This document shows, piece by piece, positions 39,144 to 48,349 of a stretch of DNA of 64,000 nucleotides. Source of the stretch: Oxalobacter sp. GTDB taxonomy: Bacteria > Pseudomonadota > Gammaproteobacteria > Burkholderiales > Burkholderiaceae_D. The notes under the pieces were generated by a model, which saw nothing but the letters and a program-made list of their open reading frames with translations, did not search any database and was not told where the DNA came from. Both the position numbers and the translations under genes were made by a program. The stretch lies in NCBI GenBank assembly GCA_016291665.1, contig JAEEYE010000005.1, positions 1 through 64,000 on the forward strand, given 5' to 3'. The number at the start of each line of letters is the position of its first letter. Position 1 is the first letter of the stretch.

Positions 39144-40376
39144 ATGGAAGCAAAAGATACACGTCCATTCTATAAAGTCGAAGGCTATGATCAGCCTGAC
39201 GAAAAAGGCCATTTCGGTCCTTACGGCGGCCTGTTTGTGGCAGAAACCATCATCCATGCTTTGGATGAATTGAAGCAGGCATACCTGCGTTACCGTGATG
39301 ATCCGAATTTCTTGGCGGAATTCCGTTACGAATTGAAGCATTATGCTGGCCGTCCATCGCCGATTTACCATGCAAAACGCTGGTCTGATATGCTAGGCGG
39401 CGCTCAGATCTATTTAAAACGTGAAGACTTAAACCATACCGGTGCACACAAGATCAACAATGTGATTGGTCAGGCGCTGTTGGCTAAGCGTATGGGCAAA
39501 ACGCGCGTGATTGCGGAAACTGGTGCGGGGCAACATGGGGTTGCAACGGCAACGATTGCTGCCCGCTACGGTATGGAATGCCATATCTTCATGGGTAGTG
39601 AAGACGTTGCCCGTCAGGCGCAGAATGTCTACCGCATGAAACTTTTGGGCGCCAACGTCATTTCGGTCACTGCAGGTTCCAATACCTTAAAGGACGCCTT
39701 GAATGAAGCGATGCGTGACTGGGTGGCCAACATTGAAAACACGTTCTATATCATCGGTACGGCAGCAGGACCGCATCCATATCCAAAGATGGTTCGTGAT
39801 TTCCAGTCAGTGATTGGTGAAGAATGTTTAGCACAGATGCCAGAAATGACTGGCCGGCAGCCAGACTATGTGGTGGCAGCTTGTGGTGGTGGTTCCAATG
39901 CCATCGGGATTTTTTACCCGTATATCGGACATAAGGACGTCAAGTTGATTGGTGCAGAGGCAGCTGGTGATGGTCTCGAAACGGGACGCCATGCGGCTTC
40001 ATTGACGATGGGTGTCCGTGGTGTTTTGCACGGCAATAGGACATTACTTTTGCAGGACGATGATGGTCAGATTATTGACACACATTCCGTCTCTGCTGGT
40101 TTGGACTATCCAGGTATTGGACCGGAACACGCTTACCTGCGTGATATTGGTCGGGTCAAATATGTTGGGATTACCGATGAAGAAGCGCTGGCCGCTTTCC
40201 ATGCATTAACGCGTGTAGAAGGGATTATCCCTGCCTTGGAATCCAGCCATGCGTTGGCACAGGCAATGAAGATGGCCCCAGACCTGCCTAAAGACCAGAT
40301 TATTTTGGTCAACGTATCGGGTCGTGGTGATAAGGATATGCACACGGTTGCCCAGCGCGCCGGTGTTGAATGGTGA
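39144..40376 (+). CDS. trpB: Tryptophan synthase beta chain
   Basis: The PLP enzyme joining indole and serine. The 410-residue protein has the PLP lysine K103 (HTGAHKINN), the glycine-rich phosphate loop CGGGSNAIG, the catalytic region [10 protein letters not shown], and [18 protein letters not shown] near the COMM domain/active site. An upstream extension to 39039 is open but overlaps trpF; ATG 39144 gives the family N-terminus. trpA follows after 59 nt. Confidence 0.98.
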   Translation: MEAKDTRPFYKVEGYDQPDEKGHFGPYGGLFVAETIIHALDELKQAYLRYRDDPNFLAEFRYELKHYAGRPSPIYHAKRWSDMLGGAQIYLKREDLNHTGAHKINNVIGQALLAKRMGKTRVIAETGAGQHGVATATIAARYGMECHIFMGSEDVARQAQNVYRMKLLGANVISVTAGSNTLKDALNEAMRDWVANIENTFYIIGTAAGPHPYPKMVRDFQSVIGEECLAQMPEMTGRQPDYVVAACGGGSNAIGIFYPYIGHKDVKLIGAEAAGDGLETGRHAASLTMGVRGVLHGNRTLLLQDDDGQIIDTHSVSAGLDYPGIGPEHAYLRDIGRVKYVGITDEEALAAFHALTRVEGIIPALESSHALAQAMKMAPDLPKDQIILVNVSGRGDKDMHTVAQRAGVEW

Positions 40377-40435
40377 TGTGGCTTTCCCGTTTTTGGATGT
40401 CACGTAAGAAACAGAACAGATAAACAGGATTGAAT

Positions 40436-41233
40436 ATGTCACGCATTGAAAAAACACTAAATGCCTTGAAGGCAAATGGACGTAAGGGGCTTATTCCTTT
40501 TATTACGGCTGGTTACCCGACGATTGAACAGACGGTACCAATCATGCATGCTTTGGTTGAAGGCGGGGCCGATATCATTGAATTCGGGATGCCGTTTTCT
40601 GACCCGATGGCAGATGGTCCAATCATCCAGCATTCTTCTGAAGTTGCCCTGAAAAATGGGATGAAACTGAAGAAGGTGTTGGAGCAGGTTGCCGAATTCC
40701 GCCAGAAAGACGATTCCACGCCGATTGTACTGATGGGCTATGCAAACCCGATTGAAAACATGGGGCAACAGGCATTTGCAGAGGCGGCAGCTAAAGCAGG
40801 CGCTGATGCAGTGTTGGTAGTGGATTATCCGCCTGAAGAATCTGAGGAATTCTCTACCATGCTCAGGGAACAGGGAATGGATCAGATTTTCCTGTTGGCG
40901 CCAACGTCAGTTGATGAACGAATCCAGCATGTAGCGCGTATTGGTGGTGGGTTTATTTATTACGTCTCCTTAAAGGGTGTAACGGGTGCTGCCAATATCG
41001 ATGTCGCTGAAGTCCGGCAGCGGATCAATCGCATCAAAGCCTTTGTACCATTTCCAGTTGCTGTCGGATTTGGTGTCCGAGATGCGGCAACGGCTCGCAG
41101 GCTCAGTCAGGCAGCGGATGCGGTGGTCATGGGGACACGTATTATCCAAGAAATGGATAGTGTCCCACCAGCTGAAGCACCTGCAGCAGTTGCGGCATTC
41201 CTAAAACCTATTCGTAAGGCACTGGACGAATAA
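40436..41233 (+). CDS. trpA: Tryptophan synthase alpha chain
   Basis: Cleaves indole-3-glycerol phosphate to indole, which is channelled to TrpB. The 265-residue TIM barrel has the catalytic residues E49 ([13 protein letters not shown]) and D60 (MADGPIIQ), and the phosphate loops GVTGA and GFGVRD. ATG 40436 is chosen over the TTG at 40430. Confidence 0.97.
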   Translation: MSRIEKTLNALKANGRKGLIPFITAGYPTIEQTVPIMHALVEGGADIIEFGMPFSDPMADGPIIQHSSEVALKNGMKLKKVLEQVAEFRQKDDSTPIVLMGYANPIENMGQQAFAEAAAKAGADAVLVVDYPPEESEEFSTMLREQGMDQIFLLAPTSVDERIQHVARIGGGFIYYVSLKGVTGAANIDVAEVRQRINRIKAFVPFPVAVGFGVRDAATARRLSQAADAVVMGTRIIQEMDSVPPAEAPAAVAAFLKPIRKALDE

Positions 41234-41334
41234 CGGGTTTCGGTTTCTAATAGACACTTAAAGAGGAATTTGCGGTTGTCCGCATCAAGTGGCCGTTATG
41301 CGATGCATGGCGGCCACCCTGATTAGGAGGGAAG

Positions 41335-42198
41335 ATGAGTAGTTGGCTCGACAATACGGTTCTACCGAGGATTCAGAATCAAGTAGGACAGCGGCGCGTG
41401 CCAGCAGGACTTTGGGTGAAATGCCCGTCCTGTGAAGCAGTGCTGTACCGTTCTGACTTGGATTCCAATGTCCGTGTCTGCCCACAGTGTAGTCACCATA
41501 TGCGAATCCGTGCCCGCGAAAGACTTAATCTTCTCTTAGACGTTGAAGGACGTTATGAAATCGGTCAGACAGTAGGGCCTGTTGATTCCTTGGGCTTCAA
41601 GGACAGTAAGCGCTATCCGGACAGGCTTCAAGACGCAGAAAAGGCAACGGGCGAAACGGATGCCTTGATTGTCCTAGGTGGCACAATCAATAAATTGCCT
41701 GTTGTGATTGCCTGTTTTGAGTTTGAGTTCATGGGCGGTTCGATGGGTTCTGTCGTGGGTGAGCGTTTTGTCCGGGGCGTAAAGGCTGCGATTGACCGCA
41801 AGGTTCCTTTTGTCTGCATTACGGCGTCTGGGGGAGCCAGGATGCAGGAAGGTTTGCTTTCCCTGATGCAGATGGCTAAGACCAATATGAGTCTGACGAA
41901 CCTGTCTGCGGCTGGGTTGCCGTTTTTGACTGTCTTAACAGATCCGACGATGGGAGGTGTTTCAGCATCCTTTGCTTTCATGGGGGATGTGGTTTTGGCA
42001 GAACCTAAGGCACTGGTTGGTTTTGCTGGGCCGCGGGTCATTGAACAGACGGTTCGTGAAAAATTGCCACCGGGCTTCCAGCGGTCTGAATTTCTCTTGG
42101 AAAAAGGGGCAGTCGACCGTATTGTGGATCGTCGTGAAATGAAACAGGAACTCGCTGAGTTGCTTTCAATGCTCTTAGGCAAACACAAGCTTTCGTAA
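41335..42198 (+). CDS. accD: Acetyl-CoA carboxylase carboxyltransferase subunit beta
   Basis: Together with AccA (62217) it transfers carboxyl from biotin to acetyl-CoA to make malonyl-CoA. The 287-residue protein has the N-terminal zinc ribbon (C30, C33, C49, C52) and a crotonase-fold carboxyltransferase core with [15 protein letters not shown] and [17 protein letters not shown] very strong AGGAGG lies just before ATG 41335. A terminator follows at 42222. Confidence 0.98.
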   Translation: MSSWLDNTVLPRIQNQVGQRRVPAGLWVKCPSCEAVLYRSDLDSNVRVCPQCSHHMRIRARERLNLLLDVEGRYEIGQTVGPVDSLGFKDSKRYPDRLQDAEKATGETDALIVLGGTINKLPVVIACFEFEFMGGSMGSVVGERFVRGVKAAIDRKVPFVCITASGGARMQEGLLSLMQMAKTNMSLTNLSAAGLPFLTVLTDPTMGGVSASFAFMGDVVLAEPKALVGFAGPRVIEQTVREKLPPGFQRSEFLLEKGAVDRIVDRREMKQELAELLSMLLGKHKLS

Positions 42199-42221
42199 GT
42201 GTAATAAAAATAGAATGTATT

Positions 42222-42260
42222 CGGGCGCCTGTTGTCAAAGATGGGCGCCTTTGGTTTTTT
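42222..42260 (+). terminator. Rho-independent terminator after accD
   Basis: GGCGCC at 42224-42229 and again at 42244-42249 (self-complementary) form a stem with a 14-nt loop, followed by TTTGGTTTTTT. It stands 15 nt ahead of folC and would limit read-through from trp/accD. Confidence 0.75.
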
Positions 42261-42274
42261 GAAGGATGGTGTAA

Positions 42275-43531
42275 ATGGCACGGACACTAGCCCAATGGGT
42301 TGACTATATAGAGGCTATGCATCCCAAGGAAATCGACTTGGGACTTGCGCGGATCGGTATTGTTAAGGAACGTCTGGCTATTCAGTATGCGTGTCCGGTT
42401 GTCATTGTGGGTGGTACCAATGGTAAGGGGTCGACTTGCATGATGCTTGAGACCATTTGGCGTTATGCAGGGTACCGAGTCGGGCAGTACACCTCGCCCC
42501 ATATCCATCGTTTCAATGAGCGCATTCGTATTGATGGGCAGATGGTTGATGATGAAGCATTGATTGCGGCATTTGAGGTTGTGGAAGCTGCTCGCCAAGG
42601 TATCCAACTCACTTTTTTTGAATTTACCACGCTGGTAGCGATGCAGCTTTTTGCAGGTGCGGTGTTGGATGTTTTAATTTTCGAGGTGGGACTTGGAGGC
42701 CGGTTTGATGCGGTCAACCTACTTGATGCCGATGTGGCCATTGTGACCAATGTAGCGCTTGACCATCAGGCTTTTCTGGGTGGTACCCGCGAAAAGATTG
42801 GCTTTGAAAAGGCAGGGATTTACCGTAAGAACCAAGTTGCCATTTATGGGGAAACCAACCCACCTCAGACGCTTTTAGATTACGCAGACAAGATCGGTGC
42901 CAATCTGAAGTGCTATGGCCGTGATTATGAGGGTGTGGTGGTAGGAGACCATTGGCACTATAAGGCGGCCGACAGTACGGCGCTTTGGGATCTGCCGCAT
43001 CCGTCTCTTTACGGCGACTGCCAGGTGGTCAATGCGGCAACGGTGGTGACTGCTATTCATGCATTACGTGACCGTTTGCCCGTCTACATAGAAACGATTT
43101 TTGAAGCATTGCAACATGTAAAGTTGCCGGGACGTTTTGAAGTCATTGGACATGATCCTTTGGTCATTATTGATGTGTCACATAATCCCCATGCTGCAAA
43201 GGCGCTTTCAGACAACCTGAAGGCATTGCCTTGCTCCGGTAAGACGGTAGCCGTTTATGGTGCGATGGCAGATAAGGATATCTTGGGGGTTGTCCAGACT
43301 GTCAAAGACCAGATTGACGAATGGCATATTACGGCGTTGCCATTGCCTCGGGCGGTTGGTGTGGATGCCCTTTTTGACATACTGCTTAAGGCAGGTATAA
43401 ACCGAGGGAAAATAACCAAGTATGAAGCTGCAGAAAAAGCCTTGGTGGGGGCACGGAAAAATGCTTCGAATAATGATAGAATAATCGCATTTGGATCATT
43501 CTGGGTGGTAACAGGTGTCACGCCTGCTTAA
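42275..43531 (+). CDS. folC: Bifunctional folylpolyglutamate / dihydrofolate synthase
   Basis: Adds glutamate to dihydropteroate and extends the polyglutamate tail of folates. The 418-residue Mur-ligase-family protein has the ATP loop VGGTNGKGSTCMML, the folate-site segment YTSPHIHRFNERIRIDG, the FEVGLGGRFDAVN region, and the C-terminal DVSHNPHAAKALS. Length is typical. The ATG at 42275 follows GGATGG. The DedD-like gene starts 31 nt downstream. Confidence 0.96.
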   Translation: MARTLAQWVDYIEAMHPKEIDLGLARIGIVKERLAIQYACPVVIVGGTNGKGSTCMMLETIWRYAGYRVGQYTSPHIHRFNERIRIDGQMVDDEALIAAFEVVEAARQGIQLTFFEFTTLVAMQLFAGAVLDVLIFEVGLGGRFDAVNLLDADVAIVTNVALDHQAFLGGTREKIGFEKAGIYRKNQVAIYGETNPPQTLLDYADKIGANLKCYGRDYEGVVVGDHWHYKAADSTALWDLPHPSLYGDCQVVNAATVVTAIHALRDRLPVYIETIFEALQHVKLPGRFEVIGHDPLVIIDVSHNPHAAKALSDNLKALPCSGKTVAVYGAMADKDILGVVQTVKDQIDEWHITALPLPRAVGVDALFDILLKAGINRGKITKYEAAEKALVGARKNASNNDRIIAFGSFWVVTGVTPA

Positions 43532-43562
43532 AGTTATCACCTTGTAAACCATCACTGATTGC

Positions 43563-44372
43563 ATGAGTCTGTTTTCTTTTTTTCGCCGAGGTAATCAGGC
43601 GCAGGACAACAACAAGACGGCAGGTCGCGAAGGCTCCCTGGCAGTGGACGGCAGAGGCAGGCGCACACGGGGAACACCTGCCAGTGAGACGGATCTACAG
43701 CTTCCAGAAAAACAGCGAGCCCGTCGCCGTTTAATTGGCTCGATTGTATTGGTCGTTGCAGCCTTGATTGTGTTGCCCTTAGTCTTTGAATCCAAACCGC
43801 AGAAGCCAAACCTTAACCTTGCGTTGCAAGTGGATTCGAAAGCATCTTCCCAAGCGACTCCACCAGAACCAGCGCCAGCTGCTTCATCAGAACAAGAGGC
43901 GCAACCACCAGCAGAGCAGGTTGCCCAGCCACCACAAGACCAACAGCAGGCGCCGCAAAATGTCGGTGTTGCTGTGCCTGAACAAACGTCGAATGCCCAG
44001 CCAGCTGCAGTATCTGAGCCCGTAAAGGAAGCCGAGCTTGACCCTGGGGCAGATAAGGCAAGGGTTGAGCGCGAACAAAAAGCTAAGGCTGAACGCGAGC
44101 AGAAGGCTAAGGCGGATAAAGAACGAGAAGCAAAGGCCAAGGCAGAGCGCGAAAAAGCAGAACGTGAAAAGGCTGATCGTGAGAAGGCAGAGCGCGAAAA
44201 GGCTGCTAAAGAACGTGCTGCCAGAGAAAAAGCTGATAAGGAACGTGCAGAAAAAGAGCGAAAAGCCAAGGCTGAGAAGGAACGTGCAAAAGAAAAAGCA
44301 GCGGCCAAGAAAAAAGCCGCAGGCGGTGACCCAATCGGTCAGATGATTGTCAACAAGTCGAAGCGTCGTTGA
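43563..44372 (+). CDS. DedD/FtsN-like membrane protein without SPOR domain
   Basis: A 269-residue protein with a cytoplasmic N-terminus (SLFSFFRRG), one membrane helix (about 57-75), a Pro/Gln/Ala-rich stretch (about 85-150), and a long Lys/Glu/Ala-rich helical or coiled-coil segment (about 155-255), ending DPIGQMIVNKSKRR. Position (folC-x-cvpA-purF) and N-terminus match the SPOR-domain cell-division/peptidoglycan protein normally encoded here, but no SPOR domain follows. The stop is immediately before cvpA, so it is absent rather than frame-shifted. It probably still sits in the inner membrane; whether it acts at the septum is doubtful. Confidence 0.75.
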   Translation: MSLFSFFRRGNQAQDNNKTAGREGSLAVDGRGRRTRGTPASETDLQLPEKQRARRRLIGSIVLVVAALIVLPLVFESKPQKPNLNLALQVDSKASSQATPPEPAPAASSEQEAQPPAEQVAQPPQDQQQAPQNVGVAVPEQTSNAQPAAVSEPVKEAELDPGADKARVEREQKAKAEREQKAKADKEREAKAKAEREKAEREKADREKAEREKAAKERAAREKADKERAEKERKAKAEKERAKEKAAAKKKAAGGDPIGQMIVNKSKRR

Positions 44373-44392
44373 TTGCTGGATGGAGTGGGCAG

Positions 44393-44881
44393 TTGACATG
44401 GTTTGACATCCTGTTGGTGTTGCTGGTTGGTGGCCTGGCGCTTCGTAGTACGGTTAACGGTGCCATCAAGGAAGCCGCATCATTGGCAGGTTGGGTGATT
44501 GCTTTTTATGTGGCGACGCACTTTGGTGATGCAGTTGCGCCGTGGTTGCCGTCATCGATGACAGAAGGAACGGCTGGCGCCATCATCTTGTTTCTGGTGA
44601 TGTTCATCGGGACGAAGATTTTGGTCTGGATGACAGGAAGGATGGTCAGTGGAGCCTTGGGCGTAGTCGGTTTGTCGTCGCTAGACAGGCTCTTAGGTGC
44701 ATCGTTTGGTTTTTGCAAAGGCATGGTTATTGCAGTTGCGCTGGTGCTTGTGGCGGGGATGACGGATTTGCCGCAGAAGCCTTTCTGGCGTAATGCCATG
44801 TTTTCGCCGGCGATGGTATCACTGGCGAAGGGGACGATTCCCTACTTGCCAGATTATCTGGCAAAACGGATTGGTTACTGA
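44393..44881 (+). CDS. cvpA: CvpA family membrane protein
   Basis: A 162-residue inner-membrane protein with four helices. CvpA is needed for colicin V production in E. coli and is often next to purF, as here. The open frame starts at TTG 44369 overlapping the previous stop, but TTG 44393 has GGAG 7 nt upstream and gives the family-like start M-T-W-F-D-I-L, so I prefer it. The segment LRSTVNGAIKEAASLAGW is typical. The molecular function is not established. Confidence 0.88.
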   Translation: MTWFDILLVLLVGGLALRSTVNGAIKEAASLAGWVIAFYVATHFGDAVAPWLPSSMTEGTAGAIILFLVMFIGTKILVWMTGRMVSGALGVVGLSSLDRLLGASFGFCKGMVIAVALVLVAGMTDLPQKPFWRNAMFSPAMVSLAKGTIPYLPDYLAKRIGY

Positions 44882-44920
44882 TGTTGGGTAACGGTTTTAA
44901 TTTTGAGTGAGGAGACCACC

Positions 44921-46456
44921 ATGTGTGGGATTGTTGGCATCGTTTCAAAATCACCGGTTAATCAGCTTATCTATGATGCATTGCAGCTTCTGCAGCACCG
45001 TGGGCAGGATGCTGCCGGTATTGCAACCTGTAATAATGGCAAGTTTGCTATGTTCAAGGCAAATGGTCTGGTAAGGGATGTTTTCCGAACTCGTAATATG
45101 CGTGCTTTACCGGGCGTTTGTGGGATTGGGCATGTTCGTTATCCGACTGCTGGTTCAGCGCGTAATGAAGAGGAAGCCCAGCCTTTTTATGTCAATGCCC
45201 CATTTGGGATGACTTTCGCCCACAACGGCAACCTGACTAACTGCGATGAACTTAAGGCAGATATGTTCAGGAATGACCGTCGCCATATCAATACCAATTC
45301 CGATTCTGAGGTTTTATTGAATGTCTTGGCGCATGAAATCCAACAGGCATCCAGTGGTGCTTCGCTTGATCCTGCTGCGCTTTTCAAGGCTGTCAGCGTG
45401 TTGCACCGCCGCGTCCGTGGTGCATATGCGGCTGTTGCGCACATAGCAGGATACGGGATTTTGGCATTCCGTGATCCCTATGGCATTCGTCCTTTGTGCC
45501 TGGGTTCTGCTGAAATCAACGGTAGTACGGAATACATGATTGCCAGTGAATCGGTTGCCCTAGAAGGTTTGGGCTTTAGGTTCATGCGTGATGTGGCTCC
45601 GGGAGAAGCCATCTTCATTGACCTTGATGGTGAACTTTATTGCTGCCAGTGTGCTGAGAACCCAAGCTTGAATCCATGTATCTTTGAGTATGTTTACCTT
45701 GCCCGACCAGATTCACTGATTGATGGTGCTTCAGTCTATGCAACACGCCTCAAAATGGGCGAATATCTTGCAGAAAAGATTAAGCATGAAATTCCAATGG
45801 GTGATATTGATGTCGTGATGCCAATTCCAGATTCATCCCGTCCAGCGACCATCCAGTTGGCCATGAAACTGGGCATTGAATACCGTGAGGGTATGATTAA
45901 GAACCGCTATATTGGCCGTACATTCATTATGCCAGGTCAAGCTGTTCGTAAACGTTCTGTCCGCCAGAAGTTAAATACCATTGGCTCTGAGTTTAAGGGC
46001 AAGAATGTCTTATTGGTTGACGACTCGATTGTTCGAGGGACGACTTGCCGTGAAATTATCCAAATGGTCCGGGAGGCGGGCGCCAACAAAGTGATGTTTG
46101 CTTCGGCAGCACCACCTGTGCGTTATCCAAACGTTTATGGTATTGACATGCCTACACGCCAGGAATTGATTGCGGGTTTGGGACAGAGTGTCGAAGACAT
46201 TCGTCGTGAAATCACGGCAGATGCCTTGATTTACCAAGATTTGGCCGACCTCAAACAGTCGGTAACTGATGTCAATCCTGCATTGACGAGTTTTGATGCT
46301 TCCTGCTTCGATGGTGTTTATATAACAGGGGATGTTACACCGGAATACCTTGATAAACTGGAAGAGTCGCGATTGCATCCGGATTCTGCTTTCGCACCTG
46401 CCGATGATGGTGTACGCAACCAGTTAAATCTCTTCCGCGCATCTGGCAACGATTGA
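44921..46456 (+). CDS. purF: Amidophosphoribosyltransferase
   Basis: First committed step of purine synthesis: PRPP plus glutamine gives phosphoribosylamine. The 511-residue protein starts MCGIVGIV, so the nucleophile becomes the N-terminal Cys after Met removal. The glutaminase domain has [11 protein letters not shown], and the PRPP-binding loop is [18 protein letters not shown]. The frame opens at 44903, but MCG at 44921 with GAGGAG upstream is the functional start. Followed by a terminator. Confidence 0.98.
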   Translation: MCGIVGIVSKSPVNQLIYDALQLLQHRGQDAAGIATCNNGKFAMFKANGLVRDVFRTRNMRALPGVCGIGHVRYPTAGSARNEEEAQPFYVNAPFGMTFAHNGNLTNCDELKADMFRNDRRHINTNSDSEVLLNVLAHEIQQASSGASLDPAALFKAVSVLHRRVRGAYAAVAHIAGYGILAFRDPYGIRPLCLGSAEINGSTEYMIASESVALEGLGFRFMRDVAPGEAIFIDLDGELYCCQCAENPSLNPCIFEYVYLARPDSLIDGASVYATRLKMGEYLAEKIKHEIPMGDIDVVMPIPDSSRPATIQLAMKLGIEYREGMIKNRYIGRTFIMPGQAVRKRSVRQKLNTIGSEFKGKNVLLVDDSIVRGTTCREIIQMVREAGANKVMFASAAPPVRYPNVYGIDMPTRQELIAGLGQSVEDIRREITADALIYQDLADLKQSVTDVNPALTSFDASCFDGVYITGDVTPEYLDKLEESRLHPDSAFAPADDGVRNQLNLFRASGND

Positions 46457-46475
46457 TTGAAGGTATAAAACTATA

Positions 46476-46513
46476 AAGCCCGGGGCTTTGTACTGCTCCG
46501 GGTTTCCTTTTTT
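46476..46513 (+). terminator. Rho-independent terminator after purF
   Basis: CCCGG (46479-46483) and CCGGG (46498-46502), with extra pairing on each side, followed by TTTCCTTTTTT. Confidence 0.75.
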
Positions 46514-46522
46514 GACATAACC

Positions 46523-47083
46523 ATGAGCAAAGCTTTTACCCGGGAAACTGACCAAGAAGACGATGAAGTCCAGACAGGAGTGCCTGCCTTACCAAAAGGC
46601 TTTAAGAATTATATTACGCCAAGCGGACTCAAGGCTCTTAAGGACGAATACTTGGAGTTGATTGATAAAGAACGCCCAAAAATCGTTTCCATTGTTTCAT
46701 GGGCTGCATCGAATGGTGATCGTTCCGAAAACGGTGACTATATCTATGGCAAACGCCGTTTGCGTGAAATCGACCGAAGGCTTCGTTTTTTGCTTAAGCG
46801 CATTGAGTCCGCCGAAGAATTTGATCCGAGTATCCACCATGGTAAAGACCAGATTTTCTTTGGTGCAACGGTAACCTATGCACGAGAAGATGGTGAGGAA
46901 AACACAATCACCATTGTCGGAATTGATGAGTTCGATCCTTTGAAAGGTCGTATCAGCTGGATTTCCCCGATGGCAAGAACCCTCATTAAGGCACGGGAAG
47001 GTGATGTCGTGACCCTGAATACGCCTAATGGCTTTGAAGAGTTAGAAATCCTTGAGGTGAGATACCCATCGCCTAGGCGTTGA
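46523..47083 (+). CDS. greB: Transcription elongation factor GreB
   Basis: Rescues backtracked RNA polymerase by stimulating cleavage of the transcript 3' end. The 186-residue protein has an N-terminal coiled coil with the family's acidic tip (AASNGDRSENGDYIYGKRRLREIDRRL) and a C-terminal FKBP-like domain (GATVTYAREDGEE to EILEVRYP). The YIYGKRRLREIDRR sequence is the GreB-specific form, distinguishing it from GreA. An extra N-terminal stretch of about 25 polar residues precedes the conserved part. It starts 10 nt after the purF terminator. Confidence 0.95.
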   Translation: MSKAFTRETDQEDDEVQTGVPALPKGFKNYITPSGLKALKDEYLELIDKERPKIVSIVSWAASNGDRSENGDYIYGKRRLREIDRRLRFLLKRIESAEEFDPSIHHGKDQIFFGATVTYAREDGEENTITIVGIDEFDPLKGRISWISPMARTLIKAREGDVVTLNTPNGFEELEILEVRYPSPRR

Positions 47084-47281
47084 TTTGTTTTTTAATAAAG
47101 AATTTATGTAGTTTTATTGTTCTTTAATAGCATATTTAGCGCATTTTGTTTAACACATTCTGCAATCGCAAAGTTCCTAAGCTTTTCATGAATGACACAG
47201 GAACGGTGGCTTTTTGTCGCCATGTCTCATCTTCTGATGTGCTTCTTAATGATGTCAAAATGATGGCAGATATAGGATAAG
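47084..47281. other. Gene-free stretch after greB
   Basis: A/T-rich at first (47090-47160). No intact gene; fragments of the 5' part of the neighbouring pseudogene may be hidden here but are too decayed for me to call. Confidence 0.5.
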
Positions 47282-47622
47282 CTCTTTGAAACGTGGGTTT
47301 ACAATCAAATTGTAGCTGAGATAGTACTCAATTCTGGATGGCGTATCGCATTTTCGTAATGGGAATAGGCAGGCTCGATTTTATAGTGGAAGACGCTTAG
47401 GGCAGGCTACTGGGGATTGAAACGAAAAGCTTCAAGTCATTGACGAGTGAAGGCACCAAACACCTTAAATGGTTTGCAAAGTAGGCCAAGCATCCATTTA
47501 CTGGGATTGTTCTTTATGCAGGTAACAATATCACTAGTTTCGGTGATGGTGTTTATGGAATTCCTTATTTTGCCTTGTGGGGGAATAGCTTAAGGCAATC
47601 AATCCTTTTGGAAAAGGCTTGA
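47282..47622 (+). pseudogene. Decayed DUF4143-type AAA ATPase, C-terminal remnant
   Basis: Two frames together spell the end of a DUF4143 ATP-binding protein. The first (47282-47339) gives LFETWVYNQIVAEIVLNSG. After a shift, the frame from 47341 gives AYRIFVMGIGRLDFIVEDA, stop, GRLLGIETKSFKSL...HLKWFAK, stop, AKHPFTGIVLYAGNNITSFGDGVYGIPYFALWG, ending at 47622. The order (LFETWV, E-D-F-x-V-E-like strand, IE-x-K, GIVLY-G, FGDG-x-x-x-P-x-x-LW) is the usual end of this family. It has at least one frameshift and two in-frame stops. The N-terminal Walker domain is gone. It is probably a relic of a mobile or toxin-antitoxin-like ATPase. Confidence 0.75.
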
Positions 47623-47718
47623 CTTGGATGCTGTGCAGAACCGAAAAGGCGTGGTAATCTATATACTAAAGCGGTTTATTGTTCTGGCAAACTGAAATTT
47701 ATTTAAAAAGGAAGAGAC

Positions 47719-48210
47719 ATGAGTAATCCAAGATACATGCATACGCTTTATTGCGATGACATCCGCCAGGAAGCCAATGGTAAAGCGATTTATATTGGTG
47801 TCTATGGTAATACGATGAACATTACTGTTGATGAAGCGGCTTTCAAAGAGAACAATGGTGTTGTCGTTCCAAGGTTGTGCCTTGTGACTCAGCTGAATTC
47901 ACCGGCTTCAGAACCGATGAAAAAAATCGATTTCAGTATTAACCTCGATGGTGAAGCGGTCAGCCAGTTTTCTGCGGAAATGCCGCCATTGCCTGAAGAC
48001 CAGTCTATCCGCTATCAGACCTGTAATATTGTGAATACGATTTCGCTGACTCTGAGGACGTCCAGCCGTTTGAGTGTTACCGCTAAAATTGGCGATCAGG
48101 AGATTGAAGGGCCGGGCCTTGCAATCCGTCTGGCACTTCGTAGGCCGGCAGTCCAAGAGCAGGCTGCTTCTCAGGCAGAAGTCGCGCCTGAAGAAAAGGC
48201 TGCAAGTTAA
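47719..48210 (+). CDS. Conserved protein of unknown function (DUF6941-like)
   Basis: A 163-residue soluble protein. The N-terminus (YMHTLYCDDIRQEANGKAIYIGVYGNTMNI) resembles the small DUF6941 group, whose members begin with a similar CDDIR...GK...GVY segment. The middle is beta-rich (alternating hydrophobics, 55-145), and the C-terminal 25 residues are an Ala/Glu/Gln-rich tail. No signal peptide, membrane helix or catalytic motif is visible. A good AAGGAAGAG ribosome site precedes the ATG. It lies between the DUF4143 relic and ygiQ. Function unknown. Confidence 0.7.
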   Translation: MSNPRYMHTLYCDDIRQEANGKAIYIGVYGNTMNITVDEAAFKENNGVVVPRLCLVTQLNSPASEPMKKIDFSINLDGEAVSQFSAEMPPLPEDQSIRYQTCNIVNTISLTLRTSSRLSVTAKIGDQEIEGPGLAIRLALRRPAVQEQAASQAEVAPEEKAAS

Positions 48211-48349
48211 GCGATAATCAGCATTTTGCTGTTTTTGCCCCGTTATTGCCTGCGAGTAGCGGGGTTGCCTGTCTTCTCGAAGGCAAGAAGGTAGGTACAA
48301 TAGTCCAACGGCTGGCGGTTTCTGAGTCAGGATGATTTGAGGAAATCTT

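Noticed and set aside
43595..44308. Long minus-strand frame (237 codons) opposite the DedD-like gene
   Set aside because: It is rich in Ser, Ala, Phe and Arg only because it is antisense to a Lys/Glu/Ala low-complexity segment; no ribosome site or homology.
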